A stretch of 19,079 bases of DNA, taken from NCBI GenBank assembly GCA_025938055.1, contig JAICQC010000028.1, forward strand, positions 1-19,079, given 5' to 3'. The stretch is from Anaerolineales bacterium. Its GTDB lineage: Bacteria; Chloroflexota; Anaerolineae; Anaerolineales; Villigracilaceae. Under the pieces are notes generated by a model. That model was not told where the DNA came from. It saw nothing but the letters and a program-made list of their open reading frames with translations, and did no database searches. Below, piece by piece: positions 7,074-14,609 of this stretch; position 1 is the stretch's first letter; each line of letters opens with the position of its first letter. The position numbers and the translations under genes are program-made.

Positions 7074-7640
7074 ATGCTTAACACAATTTCACAGAAGTTT
7101 CACGCATGGGCGACAGGCTGGCGCGTATTTATCTTTTTCCTGGCAGATGCGCTCATGGCAGGCTACATTATGCCGGTGGCGGCAGGCATCATGGCGCTGG
7201 CTGCCAATAACAGCGTGATGCCGCTCGACCTGATGTTCTTCTACACCCCCGACCAGGCGTTTGAAATGATGGAACGCTACGGCGAAGCGGGACGCTCGGT
7301 GTACCTGCAAATCGAACTGACGGCTGACATTATTTACCCGATCATCTATACTCTATTTTTCGGACTACTGCTTTCCTGGCTGTTCCAGCGGGGATTCAAG
7401 CCAGAGAGCAGAATGCAGAAATGGAACGTGATGCCTGTGGGCTCGTTGTTCTTTGACCTGCTTGAGAATGTGGGGATTGTGTCCATGCTCTCGATGTATC
7501 CCTCCGTCCCGGCGGTCATGGCATGGATCACGATGCTGTTTGGCTCGCTTAAGTGGGCGTTCTTTCTCGGCACTGTCGCGCTTCTGCTGATGGGATTGGC
7601 AAAAGCCGCCGTGAACCGCTTCCGAAAACAGACGCAGTGA
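7074..7640 (+). CDS. Four-helix integral membrane protein of unknown function
   Basis: I do not recognise this family with certainty. The 188-residue protein has four hydrophobic segments, at about residues 17-44, 83-104, 118-141 and 148-177, with a charged loop (about 58-80) after the first and a basic C-terminal tail (NRFRKQ). Acidic residues lie in or near the helices (D25, E81, D85, D128, E131) and could be functional. The start has a strong AAGGAGG site with ideal spacing. It follows the DASS-type permease closely without a clear terminator and is followed by a good terminator at 7727, so the two are probably one transcript. A helper or regulatory role for the permease is possible but is only inferred from position. 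Confidence 0.82.
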   Translation: MLNTISQKFHAWATGWRVFIFFLADALMAGYIMPVAAGIMALAANNSVMPLDLMFFYTPDQAFEMMERYGEAGRSVYLQIELTADIIYPIIYTLFFGLLLSWLFQRGFKPESRMQKWNVMPVGSLFFDLLENVGIVSMLSMYPSVPAVMAWITMLFGSLKWAFFLGTVALLLMGLAKAAVNRFRKQTQ

Positions 7641-7726
7641 AAACCTGCTGCAGATTCACCCCCTGAGAGGGATGTATTCAGGTCACGATTTCCTTACAAT
7701 CCAATACTGAACAATTCGGTGAAGAG

Positions 7727-7766
7727 TCAAGTATCCACCACCACAGTGGGTACTTGATTTATTTTT
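7727..7766 (+). terminator. Intrinsic terminator after the membrane protein gene
   Basis: A 12-bp stem (TCAAGTATCCAC, 7727-7738, with GTGGGTACTTGA, 7746-7757, including one G-T pair) and a 7-base loop are followed by a T-rich tail (TTTATTTTTAT). The rest of 7641-7813 holds the leader of the next gene. Confidence 0.85.
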
Positions 7767-7813
7767 ATCGAGCACGACAATACAAACCTCGGTAGCAAGA
7801 GGAGAAAACAACG

Positions 7814-9349
7814 ATGGGCATCAAGCATGGCTCGAAAATTGCTGTGATCGGCGCAGGGATTTCAGGGATTGTCGCCGCAAACATCCTCAAGAAAAATGGT
7901 TTTGTGCCGGTTGTGTTCGAAAAATCCGAGAAGATCGGCGGCGTGTGGGCAACGGCGTACCCCGAAGTCCACCTGCAGAATATTTACACCCAGTATCGCC
8001 TGTCCGATTTTGAATGGTCGTTCAAGCCAGACCTGCACCCCACCGGAGAACAGGTGATGCGTTATCTCAGCGAGGCGGTTCAACATCTCAGGCTTGATAT
8101 TCGTCTCCAGCATCAAGTCCTCGAAATGAAGGAAGGGACGGATGGCTGGCAGGTGCGCTACCGGAACAGGGATGGCATTCACGAGGAATCATTTCCTTAC
8201 GCAATTCTTGCCGCGGGGCAATACACGGATGGCAAGAACGTTCCTCAATATCTGGACCAGGAACAGTTCAGGGGCAAGATCATCACCGAGCGTGAAGTCA
8301 CCTCTTTGGAGATGTTCAACGGGAAGCGCGTGGTGGTCGTTGGCTATGGCAAGAGCGCGCTGGATATGGCTACGCTGGCAGCCGAGCACGGCGCACAGGT
8401 CCATCACGTCTTTCGCACGCCCAGTTGGCTGATTCCCGAGTGGATTCTCGGCGCGCATTTCACCTACGCGTTATTCACCCGCTTCGGCAATGTGATGATG
8501 ACAAGCTGGGCGCAGCCGACTGCCATCGAACGCTTCCTGCATCAGAAACTTGGTTTTGTGATCTCCAGCTTTTGGGATTTCATCCAGTCCATTGTTTTGT
8601 TCCAATTGAAGAGGACTGGTAAAGGAAAAGATCAGGCAGCGCAGGAACGCTTGAAAACTCTCATTCCTGAGCACAAGATCCTGATGGATTTTCGCTCCTC
8701 GGGTGCCCTCGGTCCCGAGAACTATTATCCGCTGGTTGCAGATGGAAAGATACTGCCGTACCACTCAGAGGTCGACTGCTTCTCATATGATTCGGTTCAG
8801 TTGAAAAATGGGCTCGTCATCCCGTGCGACATTGTCCTCCTGTCTGTGGGATATCTCACGCCCAGCTTCCCGTTCCTGCCTGAGAAGTATCGTTCCCTTC
8901 TTGAAGCCGAACCCGATGGCGTGCAGTTGTACAGGCATTTGATCCATCCACATGTCCCGCGCCTGGCATTTGCAGGCTTCAATCACGGATACATGCACGC
9001 GTCGACCGTGGAAATCGGGACTCAGTGGCTGTGCGCGTATCTGCGCGGCGAGCTCAAAGTTCCACCTGCGGAAGAGATGGAGCGCAGTATCGAGAGTATA
9101 CGCAGTTGGAAAAGGGAGAATATAAAGTTTGAGAATGCGCGCTCGTGCGCGGTCAGTACGCGCTTCCAGCAGTACATGGATATCCTGCTGAAGGAGCTGC
9201 AGGTTTCGCCGTACCGGAAATTGCCCAATGTGTTCGCGGAACTATTTGTCCGGTACGAAGCCTCCGATTACAAAGGAGTGTACGAAGAATACGAACGCGC
9301 AAAATCAAAACGAAGGGCGCCGTTGAAGACACTCTCGCTGGATACCTAG
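7814..9349 (+). CDS. FAD-dependent monooxygenase (flavin-containing monooxygenase-like)
   Basis: This 511-residue cytoplasmic flavoenzyme has an N-terminal FAD Rossmann motif GAGISG (13-18) with the ribose-binding acid at E36 and GGVW at 42-45. LAAGQY (133-138) follows, and then a second Rossmann motif VVGYGKSALD (175-184) for NADPH. The layout is that of class B flavoprotein monooxygenases (FMO, and related Baeyer-Villiger and N-hydroxylating enzymes), which insert one oxygen atom into nitrogen, sulfur or carbonyl substrates. The usual FMO fingerprint FxGxxxH is present as FRGKIIT (152-158), with Thr in place of His, so it is an outlying member. The substrate is unknown. AGAGGAG precedes the start. 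It has its own transcription unit after a terminator and meets the methyltransferase gene tail to tail. Confidence 0.85.
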   Translation: MGIKHGSKIAVIGAGISGIVAANILKKNGFVPVVFEKSEKIGGVWATAYPEVHLQNIYTQYRLSDFEWSFKPDLHPTGEQVMRYLSEAVQHLRLDIRLQHQVLEMKEGTDGWQVRYRNRDGIHEESFPYAILAAGQYTDGKNVPQYLDQEQFRGKIITEREVTSLEMFNGKRVVVVGYGKSALDMATLAAEHGAQVHHVFRTPSWLIPEWILGAHFTYALFTRFGNVMMTSWAQPTAIERFLHQKLGFVISSFWDFIQSIVLFQLKRTGKGKDQAAQERLKTLIPEHKILMDFRSSGALGPENYYPLVADGKILPYHSEVDCFSYDSVQLKNGLVIPCDIVLLSVGYLTPSFPFLPEKYRSLLEAEPDGVQLYRHLIHPHVPRLAFAGFNHGYMHASTVEIGTQWLCAYLRGELKVPPAEEMERSIESIRSWKRENIKFENARSCAVSTRFQQYMDILLKELQVSPYRKLPNVFAELFVRYEASDYKGVYEEYERAKSKRRAPLKTLSLDT

Positions 9350-10041
9350 ATCCTTCTCCACCACACACCCGTGCATTCCGGCAGGATTACCCAATGGTTT
9401 CGCTCTACTTTTTCGCCCAGTTCATCGCCGAAGAAAAAGCGCGATAACTCTGCTGCTTCGTCTAGGGATTCGAACTTATAGTCGGTACGGATCCATTTGT
9501 TTTGAAAACCGTTAGCGTCCAGCCAGCGATACGCGGGTTCGACATGCTCCAGACGGACTGGAGATTCATTGCCCGTGCCAAGCGATTCGAACAGGATAAT
9601 CATGCCATCCTTCCGAAGGACGCGTCGCATTTCTGCCAGCCAGCGATCCAGTTCTTCGTTCGCATGTTCCGGGTTCCATACAGCCAGATAGCTCACGCTC
9701 CAGCCGGAGACTACAAGATCGGCAGAATGAGCCTCCATAGGCAGTTGGCGGTGATCGGCAATTTCCACATGCCAGTGGGAAAGACCGCTGGCAAGGAGGT
9801 GCTCGCGGCAGACCCGCAGCATCTCCGCAGAGGCGTCGAAGGCGTAAATGGATTTTGCGCGCGAAGCGAGCAGGAGCGTGAGCCGTCCTGTTCCCGCGCC
9901 GAGGTCGAGGATATCCAAACCATCCACGTGGATGATCTCATCGATGGCGCGCAGGATGTTTCCCTGATAATCTTCGCGTGAGATCAGGGCTTCATAACGG
10001 TCACCTTCTGATTGATAGATTTTGCGCTGCTGGTCAGACAT
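9346..10041 (-). CDS. Class I SAM-dependent methyltransferase
   Basis: This 231-residue soluble enzyme has motif I, LDLGAGTG (45-52), for S-adenosylmethionine. FDAS and EMLRVCREHL follow (acidic loop after strand 2), then ADLVVSGWSVSYL (motif IV region) and MRRVLRKDGMIILFES (post-motif region). This is the Methyltransf_11/25 type found in ubiquinone, small-molecule and tRNA methylases, and the substrate cannot be assigned. I chose the ATG at 10041 because GGAG stands just before it. A longer reading to 10209 would run through the divergent gene's 5' end and adds residues with no domain character. The stop overlaps the monooxygenase stop in the palindrome CTAG (9346-9349). Confidence 0.88.
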   Translation of the reverse strand: MSDQQRKIYQSEGDRYEALISREDYQGNILRAIDEIIHVDGLDILDLGAGTGRLTLLLASRAKSIYAFDASAEMLRVCREHLLASGLSHWHVEIADHRQLPMEAHSADLVVSGWSVSYLAVWNPEHANEELDRWLAEMRRVLRKDGMIILFESLGTGNESPVRLEHVEPAYRWLDANGFQNKWIRTDYKFESLDEAAELSRFFFGDELGEKVERNHWVILPECTGVWWRRI

Positions 10042-10111
10042 GGTTCTCCAGATTATTGCAGGGTTGTCCCTGAATCTATGATTTGACAGATTATAAAATA
10101 TCGGAGGTAAT

Positions 10112-10528
10112 ATGGACATCAACGCTGAATCGCAATTCGACTTCTGGCTCGGCGAATGGGATGCACACTGGGGTGAAGACGGAGCAGCGACAAACACCGT
10201 CACGCGCATCCTGGATGGAAAAATTGTTCAGGAGGATTTCGTCGCACCTGACTTTCATGGGATGAGTTTCTCTTCCTACGATCCCGAGCGCAAACTCTGG
10301 TGTCAGACCTGGGTGGATAGTAACGGCACCTACCTCGATTTCACAGGAGCGTTCGAGGAGGGGAAGATGACTCTGATGCGCGATGCGGTTGTCCGCGGAG
10401 AGAAATGTAAACAGAGGATGATCTGGTATAACATCCAGGAAAATGAATTTGACTGGAACTGGGAACGCTCCGACGATGAAGGCGCCACCTGGCGCACCCT
10501 CTGGCAGATCAAGTACACGCGGAAGTAA
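10112..10528 (+). CDS. Small DUF1579-like protein
   Basis: This 138-residue protein is soluble and rich in aromatic residues, with no signal peptide. It opens with FDFWLGEWDAHW and continues with alternating short strands (GKIVQEDFVAPDF, KLWCQTWVDSNGTYLDFTGAF, RMIWYNIQENEFDWNWERSDD), and reads like a lipocalin-type beta-barrel of the DUF1579 or a related family. Such proteins are thought to bind small hydrophobic ligands; no function is established. GGAGG lies five bases before the ATG. It is divergent from the methyltransferase across a 70-bp gap that must hold both promoters, so the two may be co-regulated. Confidence 0.78.
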   Translation: MDINAESQFDFWLGEWDAHWGEDGAATNTVTRILDGKIVQEDFVAPDFHGMSFSSYDPERKLWCQTWVDSNGTYLDFTGAFEEGKMTLMRDAVVRGEKCKQRMIWYNIQENEFDWNWERSDDEGATWRTLWQIKYTRK

Positions 10529-10532
10529 CATG

Positions 10533-10590
10533 TCACACTTGCACTTGTAAACGGGCGCACACCGCCCTGGCGTACGGTACCGGGGAGTCG
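10533..10590 (+). repeat. Dispersed repeat family B, copy 2
   Basis: Carries ACACTTGCAC (10535-10544), GGCGCACACCG (10554-10564) and CGGTACCGGGGAGT (about 10575-10588). The reverse-complemented copy at 2908-2957 has the same blocks in the same order. It starts a few bases after the DUF1579-like gene. The following stretch (10595-10632) can pair GGCTGTTGA with TCAACCCAGCC. Confidence 0.6.
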
Positions 10591-10670
10591 CGAGGGCTGT
10601 TGATCGAGACGCTTCGTGTCAACCCAGCCTGAACCAATCTCCGCCGCTATGGACTATTTCAGTGTTGTGA

Positions 10671-10712
10671 GGAGATTGCTTCGAGCGGAAATACACCGCT
10701 CTCGCAATGACA
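10671..10712 (+). repeat. Dispersed repeat family A, copy 2
   Basis: GGAGATTGCTTCG (10671-10683) and CTCGCAATGACA (10701-10712) are the same ends as in the copy at 2880-3004. Between them GAGCGG (10683-10688) and CCGCTC (10696-10701) form a 6-bp stem. An inverted copy of the left end (CAATCTCC, 10635-10642) lies just upstream. The right end reaches to eight bases before the TATAAT box of the next gene. Confidence 0.65.
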
Positions 10713-10720
10713 TAGTATTT

Positions 10721-10726
10721 TATAAT
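10721..10726 (+). promoter_or_regulatory. Consensus -10 box giving a leaderless transcript
   Basis: An exact TATAAT ends six bases before the ATG at 10733, so the normal spacing puts the transcript start on the A of the start codon. There is no Shine-Dalgarno sequence. The -35 window (about 10698-10703) falls inside a dispersed repeat and is not a good match. Confidence 0.6.
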
Positions 10727-10732
10727 TGGCGA

Positions 10733-11209
10733 ATGCCAACTCTATCCACTTCTGCCCAAAAAATTCAAGACCAGCTTAAATCCCGCGGGTACGAATACAC
10801 TGTGATCGAGCACGCCGAGTCCACGCGCACCGCGCAGGAAGCCGCGGACCGTGCCGGCTGCGAGCTCGGTCAGATCGTGAAGTCGCTCATCTTCAAAGGC
10901 AAGGAGTCGGGTAAACCGATCCTGGTCCTGACCAGCGGTGCAAACCGCGTAGACGAGAAGCGCATCAGCGAGTATGCTGGAGAGTCCATCGGACGCGCGG
11001 ACGCCGATTTCGTTCGAACGGTGACCGGCTTCGCGATCGGCGGCGTGCCTCCCATCGGTCACGCCCAAAGGATGGAAACATATCTCGATGAAGATTTCCT
11101 GCAATATGGAACCATCTGGGCGGCAGCAGGAACGCCAAACGCCATATTCGAGTTGAAGACAGCTGACCTGCAAAAAATGACTGAAGGCAAGGTTGTGAGA
11201 GTAAAGTAA
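10733..11209 (+). CDS. YbaK/EbsC-family aminoacyl-tRNA deacylase
   Basis: This 158-residue protein is a single YbaK domain. Family members clear mischarged tRNAs such as Cys-tRNA(Pro) in trans, in the cytoplasm. Visible hallmarks are TAQEAADRAGCELGQIVKSLIF (with the conserved lysine near K50), LVLTSGANRVDEKRI, and the family signature GGVPPIGH (103-110), then AAGTPNAIFELKTADL. The subtype and thus the exact tRNA cannot be decided. I chose the ATG at 10733 because YbaK homology starts there; an upstream GTG at 10616 would add 39 residues translated from repeat DNA. A TATAAT box directly upstream suggests a leaderless mRNA. The stop overlaps the next start by one base (TAATG), so the two genes are probably coupled. 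Confidence 0.9.
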   Translation: MPTLSTSAQKIQDQLKSRGYEYTVIEHAESTRTAQEAADRAGCELGQIVKSLIFKGKESGKPILVLTSGANRVDEKRISEYAGESIGRADADFVRTVTGFAIGGVPPIGHAQRMETYLDEDFLQYGTIWAAAGTPNAIFELKTADLQKMTEGKVVRVK

Positions 11210-11670
11210 TGTTCCAGGAAATCTATAACTTCCTGGCTGTCTCTGAAAACCTGTATACCGGGGGAATGCCAACTTCCGAACAATTGCATGATGCCGCTCG
11301 GGAAGGTGTGGAGCTGGTGATCAACCTGGCTCCGCATGAGGTGTCGAACGCGCTGCCGAAGGAGTCGGAACTTGTGACCTCGCTGGGAATGCAATATATC
11401 AACATTCCCGTGATCTGGAACACGCCAACCAAGGATGGACTGGATCGATTCATGGATATTATCGATGAAAACAGAAACAGAAAAATCCTTGTGCATTGCC
11501 AGGCGAACTTTCGAGCAACTGCCTTCATGGCTCTGTATCGGATATTGAGACAGGGCTGGAACGCTGAGGACGCCATGGAAGGAATGCATCAGATCTGGGA
11601 TGCAGAGGATTACCCTATCTGGAAGATGTTTATCGAAGAGAACTTGAAAAGAAGCCAGGAACGTTCCTAG
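11209..11670 (+). CDS. Cysteine phosphatase-like protein (DSP/BLH-type fold)
   Basis: This 153-residue protein opens with a segment typical of bacterial phosphatase-like proteins of the BLH/DUF442 and dual-specificity group (NFLAVSENLYTGGMPTSEQL). VINLAPHE and INIPVIWNTPT follow, and then the putative active loop ILVHCQANFRATAFMALYR. C97 would be the nucleophile and R102 the phosphate-binding arginine. The spacing is C-X4-R rather than the canonical C-X5-R, and the loop glycine is missing. It could therefore be a distinct phosphatase subfamily, a sulfur-handling protein, or a catalytically dead binding protein. It overlaps the deacylase stop by one base and ends 22 bp before the histidine kinase gene, so it may be co-transcribed with both. 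Confidence 0.75.
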   Translation: MFQEIYNFLAVSENLYTGGMPTSEQLHDAAREGVELVINLAPHEVSNALPKESELVTSLGMQYINIPVIWNTPTKDGLDRFMDIIDENRNRKILVHCQANFRATAFMALYRILRQGWNAEDAMEGMHQIWDAEDYPIWKMFIEENLKRSQERS

Positions 11671-11692
11671 CCTGGTTGGACAAAGGTGGACT

Positions 11693-13795
11693 GTGTCCAG
11701 GTTTCTAAAAAACCGTCTGCGCAGGTTAAGATCTCAACTGATTTTTACGTTCCTGGTCGGCTTTCCCGGGATCGGTCTTGCTATTGGCTTGCCCGTGATC
11801 CTGCTCATCAGCCAGCAAGCCTCGTCTCATGCCCAGCGCCTTCTGGACCAGGCGGTAGTCGCATCCCGGGCATTCATGGAAAGAGAACGATCTGATTTGC
11901 AGAGCCTGGCACTGCTCATCTCACAACGTCCTACGTTGCAGCGACTGTTGGATGAGCAAAACTTCGCATCTCTGGACGATTATCTTAATACCCTGCGAGA
12001 GAGTGTAAATCTTGACCTGATCTTGATCTGCTCTGGAGAGCAGGAGATTGCTGGCGTGGAAAGAAATCCCGTGGGCTCCGAGATGTGCCAAGTGGATGCG
12101 CAATCCGGTTACGCAGCGCGGCCATCTGATGACACCCTGTATGTATATGCAACAGCCAATGCCACCTCCGACCCACAATCGCCCTACACGGTGATTATCG
12201 GCAAACATGCCTCCTTGATCCTGACGGACCTTCAGAATGAGACCGGACTGCTTTACTTTTTGGTCTGGCAGGATCAAGCGGTACATTCTGGCGACCTGGC
12301 CCTTGAAGTCACACCAAACCTGGCAGCCGAGCTGCTGCAGGGAACAGATCAAAATCCAAACCGCTCTCTCCAGCAGAGATCATTTCCAATCAATGAACGC
12401 CAATACCTGCTATCGAGTTACGAGATCGATCCAGCCTTGGAGCTATCCCTGGTGAGCGCGTTAAATGTGGATGACCAGATCGCTATTCAGCAAAGCTTGA
12501 GTTCGACGCTTTTATTTGGTCTTTTCTTCATCGTCCTCATCGCGTCTGCACTGGGGATCTGGATGTCAGAAAGGCTCAGCCAGCCGATCGTTCGGCTGGC
12601 AAATGCCGCCTCTGAATTTCGCCAGGGAAACCTTGATTCACCTATTGCGATCCAATCTCCAGTCTGGGAGATCGATCAACTGTCGAACACTCTTGAAGAC
12701 GGCCGGATCGCCCTGCGGCATTCCCTGCAGCAACTGCAGGCAGAAAAAGCCTGGATCGAGCATTTGCTCAACTCGATCATCGAAGGAATGCTGACGGTCG
12801 ACAATGAAAACCGTGTCACCTTTGCCAGCGCGGGCATCGGCAAGATCATCGATGAGGGACCAGATCAGATCATCGGTCAGAACATTGACGAAATTTTTCT
12901 GCCGCTGGATGGAGAGGTCAATTTGACCAACCAGCTTCCGGCGATCGGTCAGCAGCGGCGAATCTCTGTGAGGTTGAAGAATGGTCAGGAGAGGCTGTTA
13001 TCCATTTCCAAGTCAGAACTTGTTCCGCCGGAGGCGAGCAGTGCGAATCGTGCGCTGGTGATTCGGGATGTTTCCAACGAGGAATATATTCACCGGCTGC
13101 TGGGTGACTTTATGGCGAACATCACCCATGAGTTCCGTACGCCGCTGGCGGCGCTGGAAGCCTCCTCCGAACTGCTCCTGGACAATCTGCACAGTCTGTC
13201 AAAAGAAGAGACAAAGGAGCTGCTGGTTTCCCTGAATTTGGGGATTATCAATTTACAGACCTTGATCGACAATCTCATTGAAGCTGCCAGCATTGAAGCA
13301 GGTCGATTCAAGGTCTCACTCCAGCCGGTTCCGTTTGCACAAATCCTTCAGGACGCGTTGGGAATTATTCAGCCTCTCGCTGACAAATATTCCCTGCGAT
13401 TGGACTCGCAGCCAGTGAAGAACTCTGTGTTTGTGATGGCAGACCAGCGCCGCACTGTCCAGGCGCTGGTCAATTTACTGTCGAATGCCGTGAAGCACAG
13501 CCCTGAACAGGGCTTGATCCAAATCAGGCATGATGTGGTCGATAAAAAACTCCGCGTGGAAGTCATCGACGAAGGCGGCGGCGTGCCTCTCGGGCAGCGT
13601 GGTAATTTGTTCCGCCGATTTGCACATCTGGAAACCTCAAATGAACGCGCCAGGCAGGGCGCGGGGTTAGGACTTTCTGTTGTCAAGGAAATTGTGCAGG
13701 CACAACAAGGCGAGGTCGGTATTACAGAGCGCAAGGAAGGTGGTACTTCCTTTTGGTTCACGTTGCCGCTGGCAGAGGCGAGAGGGCAACGATGA
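11693..13795 (+). CDS. Membrane sensor histidine kinase (HAMP-PAS-HisKA-HATPase)
   Basis: This 700-residue kinase has a first transmembrane helix at about residues 15-40 and a large outer sensor region (41-268, Cache-like in length and helical start). The second transmembrane helix is at about 271-291, followed by HAMP (about 292-345), a PAS-like domain (about 353-465), HisKA with the phosphorylated H479 in NITHEFRTPL, and an ATPase domain. The ATPase shows the N box (N598 in NLLSNAVKHS), G1 (DEGGG, 626-630) and G2 (GAGLGL, 656-661). The sensor has two cysteines, C113 and C132, that could form a disulfide or sense redox or sulfur state. The start is a GTG with AAAGGTGG before it. Its last four bases overlap the response regulator start (ATGA), so the two are a clear pair. 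Confidence 0.93.
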   Translation: MSRFLKNRLRRLRSQLIFTFLVGFPGIGLAIGLPVILLISQQASSHAQRLLDQAVVASRAFMERERSDLQSLALLISQRPTLQRLLDEQNFASLDDYLNTLRESVNLDLILICSGEQEIAGVERNPVGSEMCQVDAQSGYAARPSDDTLYVYATANATSDPQSPYTVIIGKHASLILTDLQNETGLLYFLVWQDQAVHSGDLALEVTPNLAAELLQGTDQNPNRSLQQRSFPINERQYLLSSYEIDPALELSLVSALNVDDQIAIQQSLSSTLLFGLFFIVLIASALGIWMSERLSQPIVRLANAASEFRQGNLDSPIAIQSPVWEIDQLSNTLEDGRIALRHSLQQLQAEKAWIEHLLNSIIEGMLTVDNENRVTFASAGIGKIIDEGPDQIIGQNIDEIFLPLDGEVNLTNQLPAIGQQRRISVRLKNGQERLLSISKSELVPPEASSANRALVIRDVSNEEYIHRLLGDFMANITHEFRTPLAALEASSELLLDNLHSLSKEETKELLVSLNLGIINLQTLIDNLIEAASIEAGRFKVSLQPVPFAQILQDALGIIQPLADKYSLRLDSQPVKNSVFVMADQRRTVQALVNLLSNAVKHSPEQGLIQIRHDVVDKKLRVEVIDEGGGVPLGQRGNLFRRFAHLETSNERARQGAGLGLSVVKEIVQAQQGEVGITERKEGGTSFWFTLPLAEARGQR

Positions 13796-14490
13796 AGGTT
13801 CTGGTCGTGGATGACGATAGGGTAGTAGCCGACCTGATTGTTTTCACCGTCCGACGCGCCGGATATGAAGCAGTGATGGCAAGTGATGCGGCGAGCGCGC
13901 TGCGTCGCTGGTCCGAAGATCAGCCTGACTTGATCATTTTGGATATCAACCTGCCGGGAACTCCGCAGCTCAGGGATGGCTTTGCAATCTGCCAGCATAT
14001 CCGCAAACAGTCTGACGTTCCGATCATCCTGCTGACAGTGCGAGGCGAGGAAAACGACATCGTCCACGGCCTGGAAGCTGGCGCCGACGATTATGTTTTG
14101 AAACCCTTTAGCCCGCGCCAGCTGGTGGCCCGCGTCCAGGCTGTCCTTCGGCGGGGGCGGAGCATGGAAAATTCCAGCACCTCTGCCAAATTATCCCTGG
14201 ACGGGCTGGAGTTCAACCCCAGGCTGCGAGAAGTATCGCTCTCCAACGGGACGATCAAAAGTCTCACCTCCCTGGAGAGCCGGCTGCTGGAATACCTGAT
14301 GCTCAACGCCGGTCATATCCTCACCACCGATGACCTCATTAGTGACGTCTGGGGAGCCGGCGGGGGAAACTCTGAAATGCTGCGGCAGCTTGTGCGGCGT
14401 CTGCGCGCAAAGGTTGAAGATGATCCCGCAAAACCGTACTACATTCAAAACGTACCGGGGCTGGGCTATGCCTTTCGATTGAAACGCTGA
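13792..14490 (+). CDS. OmpR/PhoB-family response regulator
   Basis: This 232-residue cytoplasmic transcription factor has a receiver domain (1-120) with the acidic pocket VVDDD (5-9), phospho-acceptor D51 in LIILDINLP, T82 and K104. A winged-helix DNA-binding domain (about 133-230) contains SLTSLESRLLEYLMLNAG, a recognition-helix region SEMLRQLVRRLRAKVE, and the closing VPGLGYAF. The receiver has a few extra residues after D51 (GTPQLRDG). The ATG at 13792 overlaps the kinase stop and has AGAGGG before it; a TTG further upstream is not needed. Regulators of this family bind direct repeats as tandem monomers, and direct repeats of 11 bp occur immediately downstream, before the sulfate transporter genes. 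Confidence 0.93.
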   Translation: MKVLVVDDDRVVADLIVFTVRRAGYEAVMASDAASALRRWSEDQPDLIILDINLPGTPQLRDGFAICQHIRKQSDVPIILLTVRGEENDIVHGLEAGADDYVLKPFSPRQLVARVQAVLRRGRSMENSSTSAKLSLDGLEFNPRLREVSLSNGTIKSLTSLESRLLEYLMLNAGHILTTDDLISDVWGAGGGNSEMLRQLVRRLRAKVEDDPAKPYYIQNVPGLGYAFRLKR

Positions 14491-14523
14491 TTCAGTGCGG
14501 AACGACCCGGGGGAACGTAAGAA

Positions 14524-14566
14524 TTTGTCACAGGTTTGTCACATGAATATCACTACGCAGGTCACA
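14524..14566 (+). promoter_or_regulatory. Direct-repeat operator, candidate site for the adjacent response regulator
   Basis: TTTGTCACA occurs at 14524-14532 and again at 14535-14543, exactly 11 bases apart. A weaker unit ATCACT follows in phase at 14549, and GTCACA at 14561-14566. An 11-bp spacing is that of OmpR/PhoB-type tandem sites, and the word resembles the Pho box half-site CTGTCA. It lies 34 bp after the response regulator stop and about 45 bp before the transporter ATPase. No clear -10 was found downstream; TATCGT at 14576 is a weak candidate. Confidence 0.6.
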
Positions 14567-14609
14567 GCTCACGGCTATCGTATGCCATAGATAAGCGTGA
14601 GAGGTGACA

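Noticed and set aside
6452..7084. A 210-residue minus-strand open frame across the permease
   Set aside because: It is antisense to a clearly coding gene, with composition typical of shadow frames (rich in Arg, His, Cys, Asp).
10082..10100. TTGACA-like word followed by TATAAA before the DUF1579-like gene
   Set aside because: The two words are only a few bases apart, not 16-18, so they do not form one promoter.
13369..14067. A 232-residue minus-strand open frame across the kinase/regulator junction
   Set aside because: It is antisense to two unambiguous genes and has no recognisable domain.
14524..14566. GTCAC repeats as a CRISPR-like or tandem satellite array
   Set aside because: There are only two strong units, in phase with a helical turn and without spacers; a regulator site explains them better.
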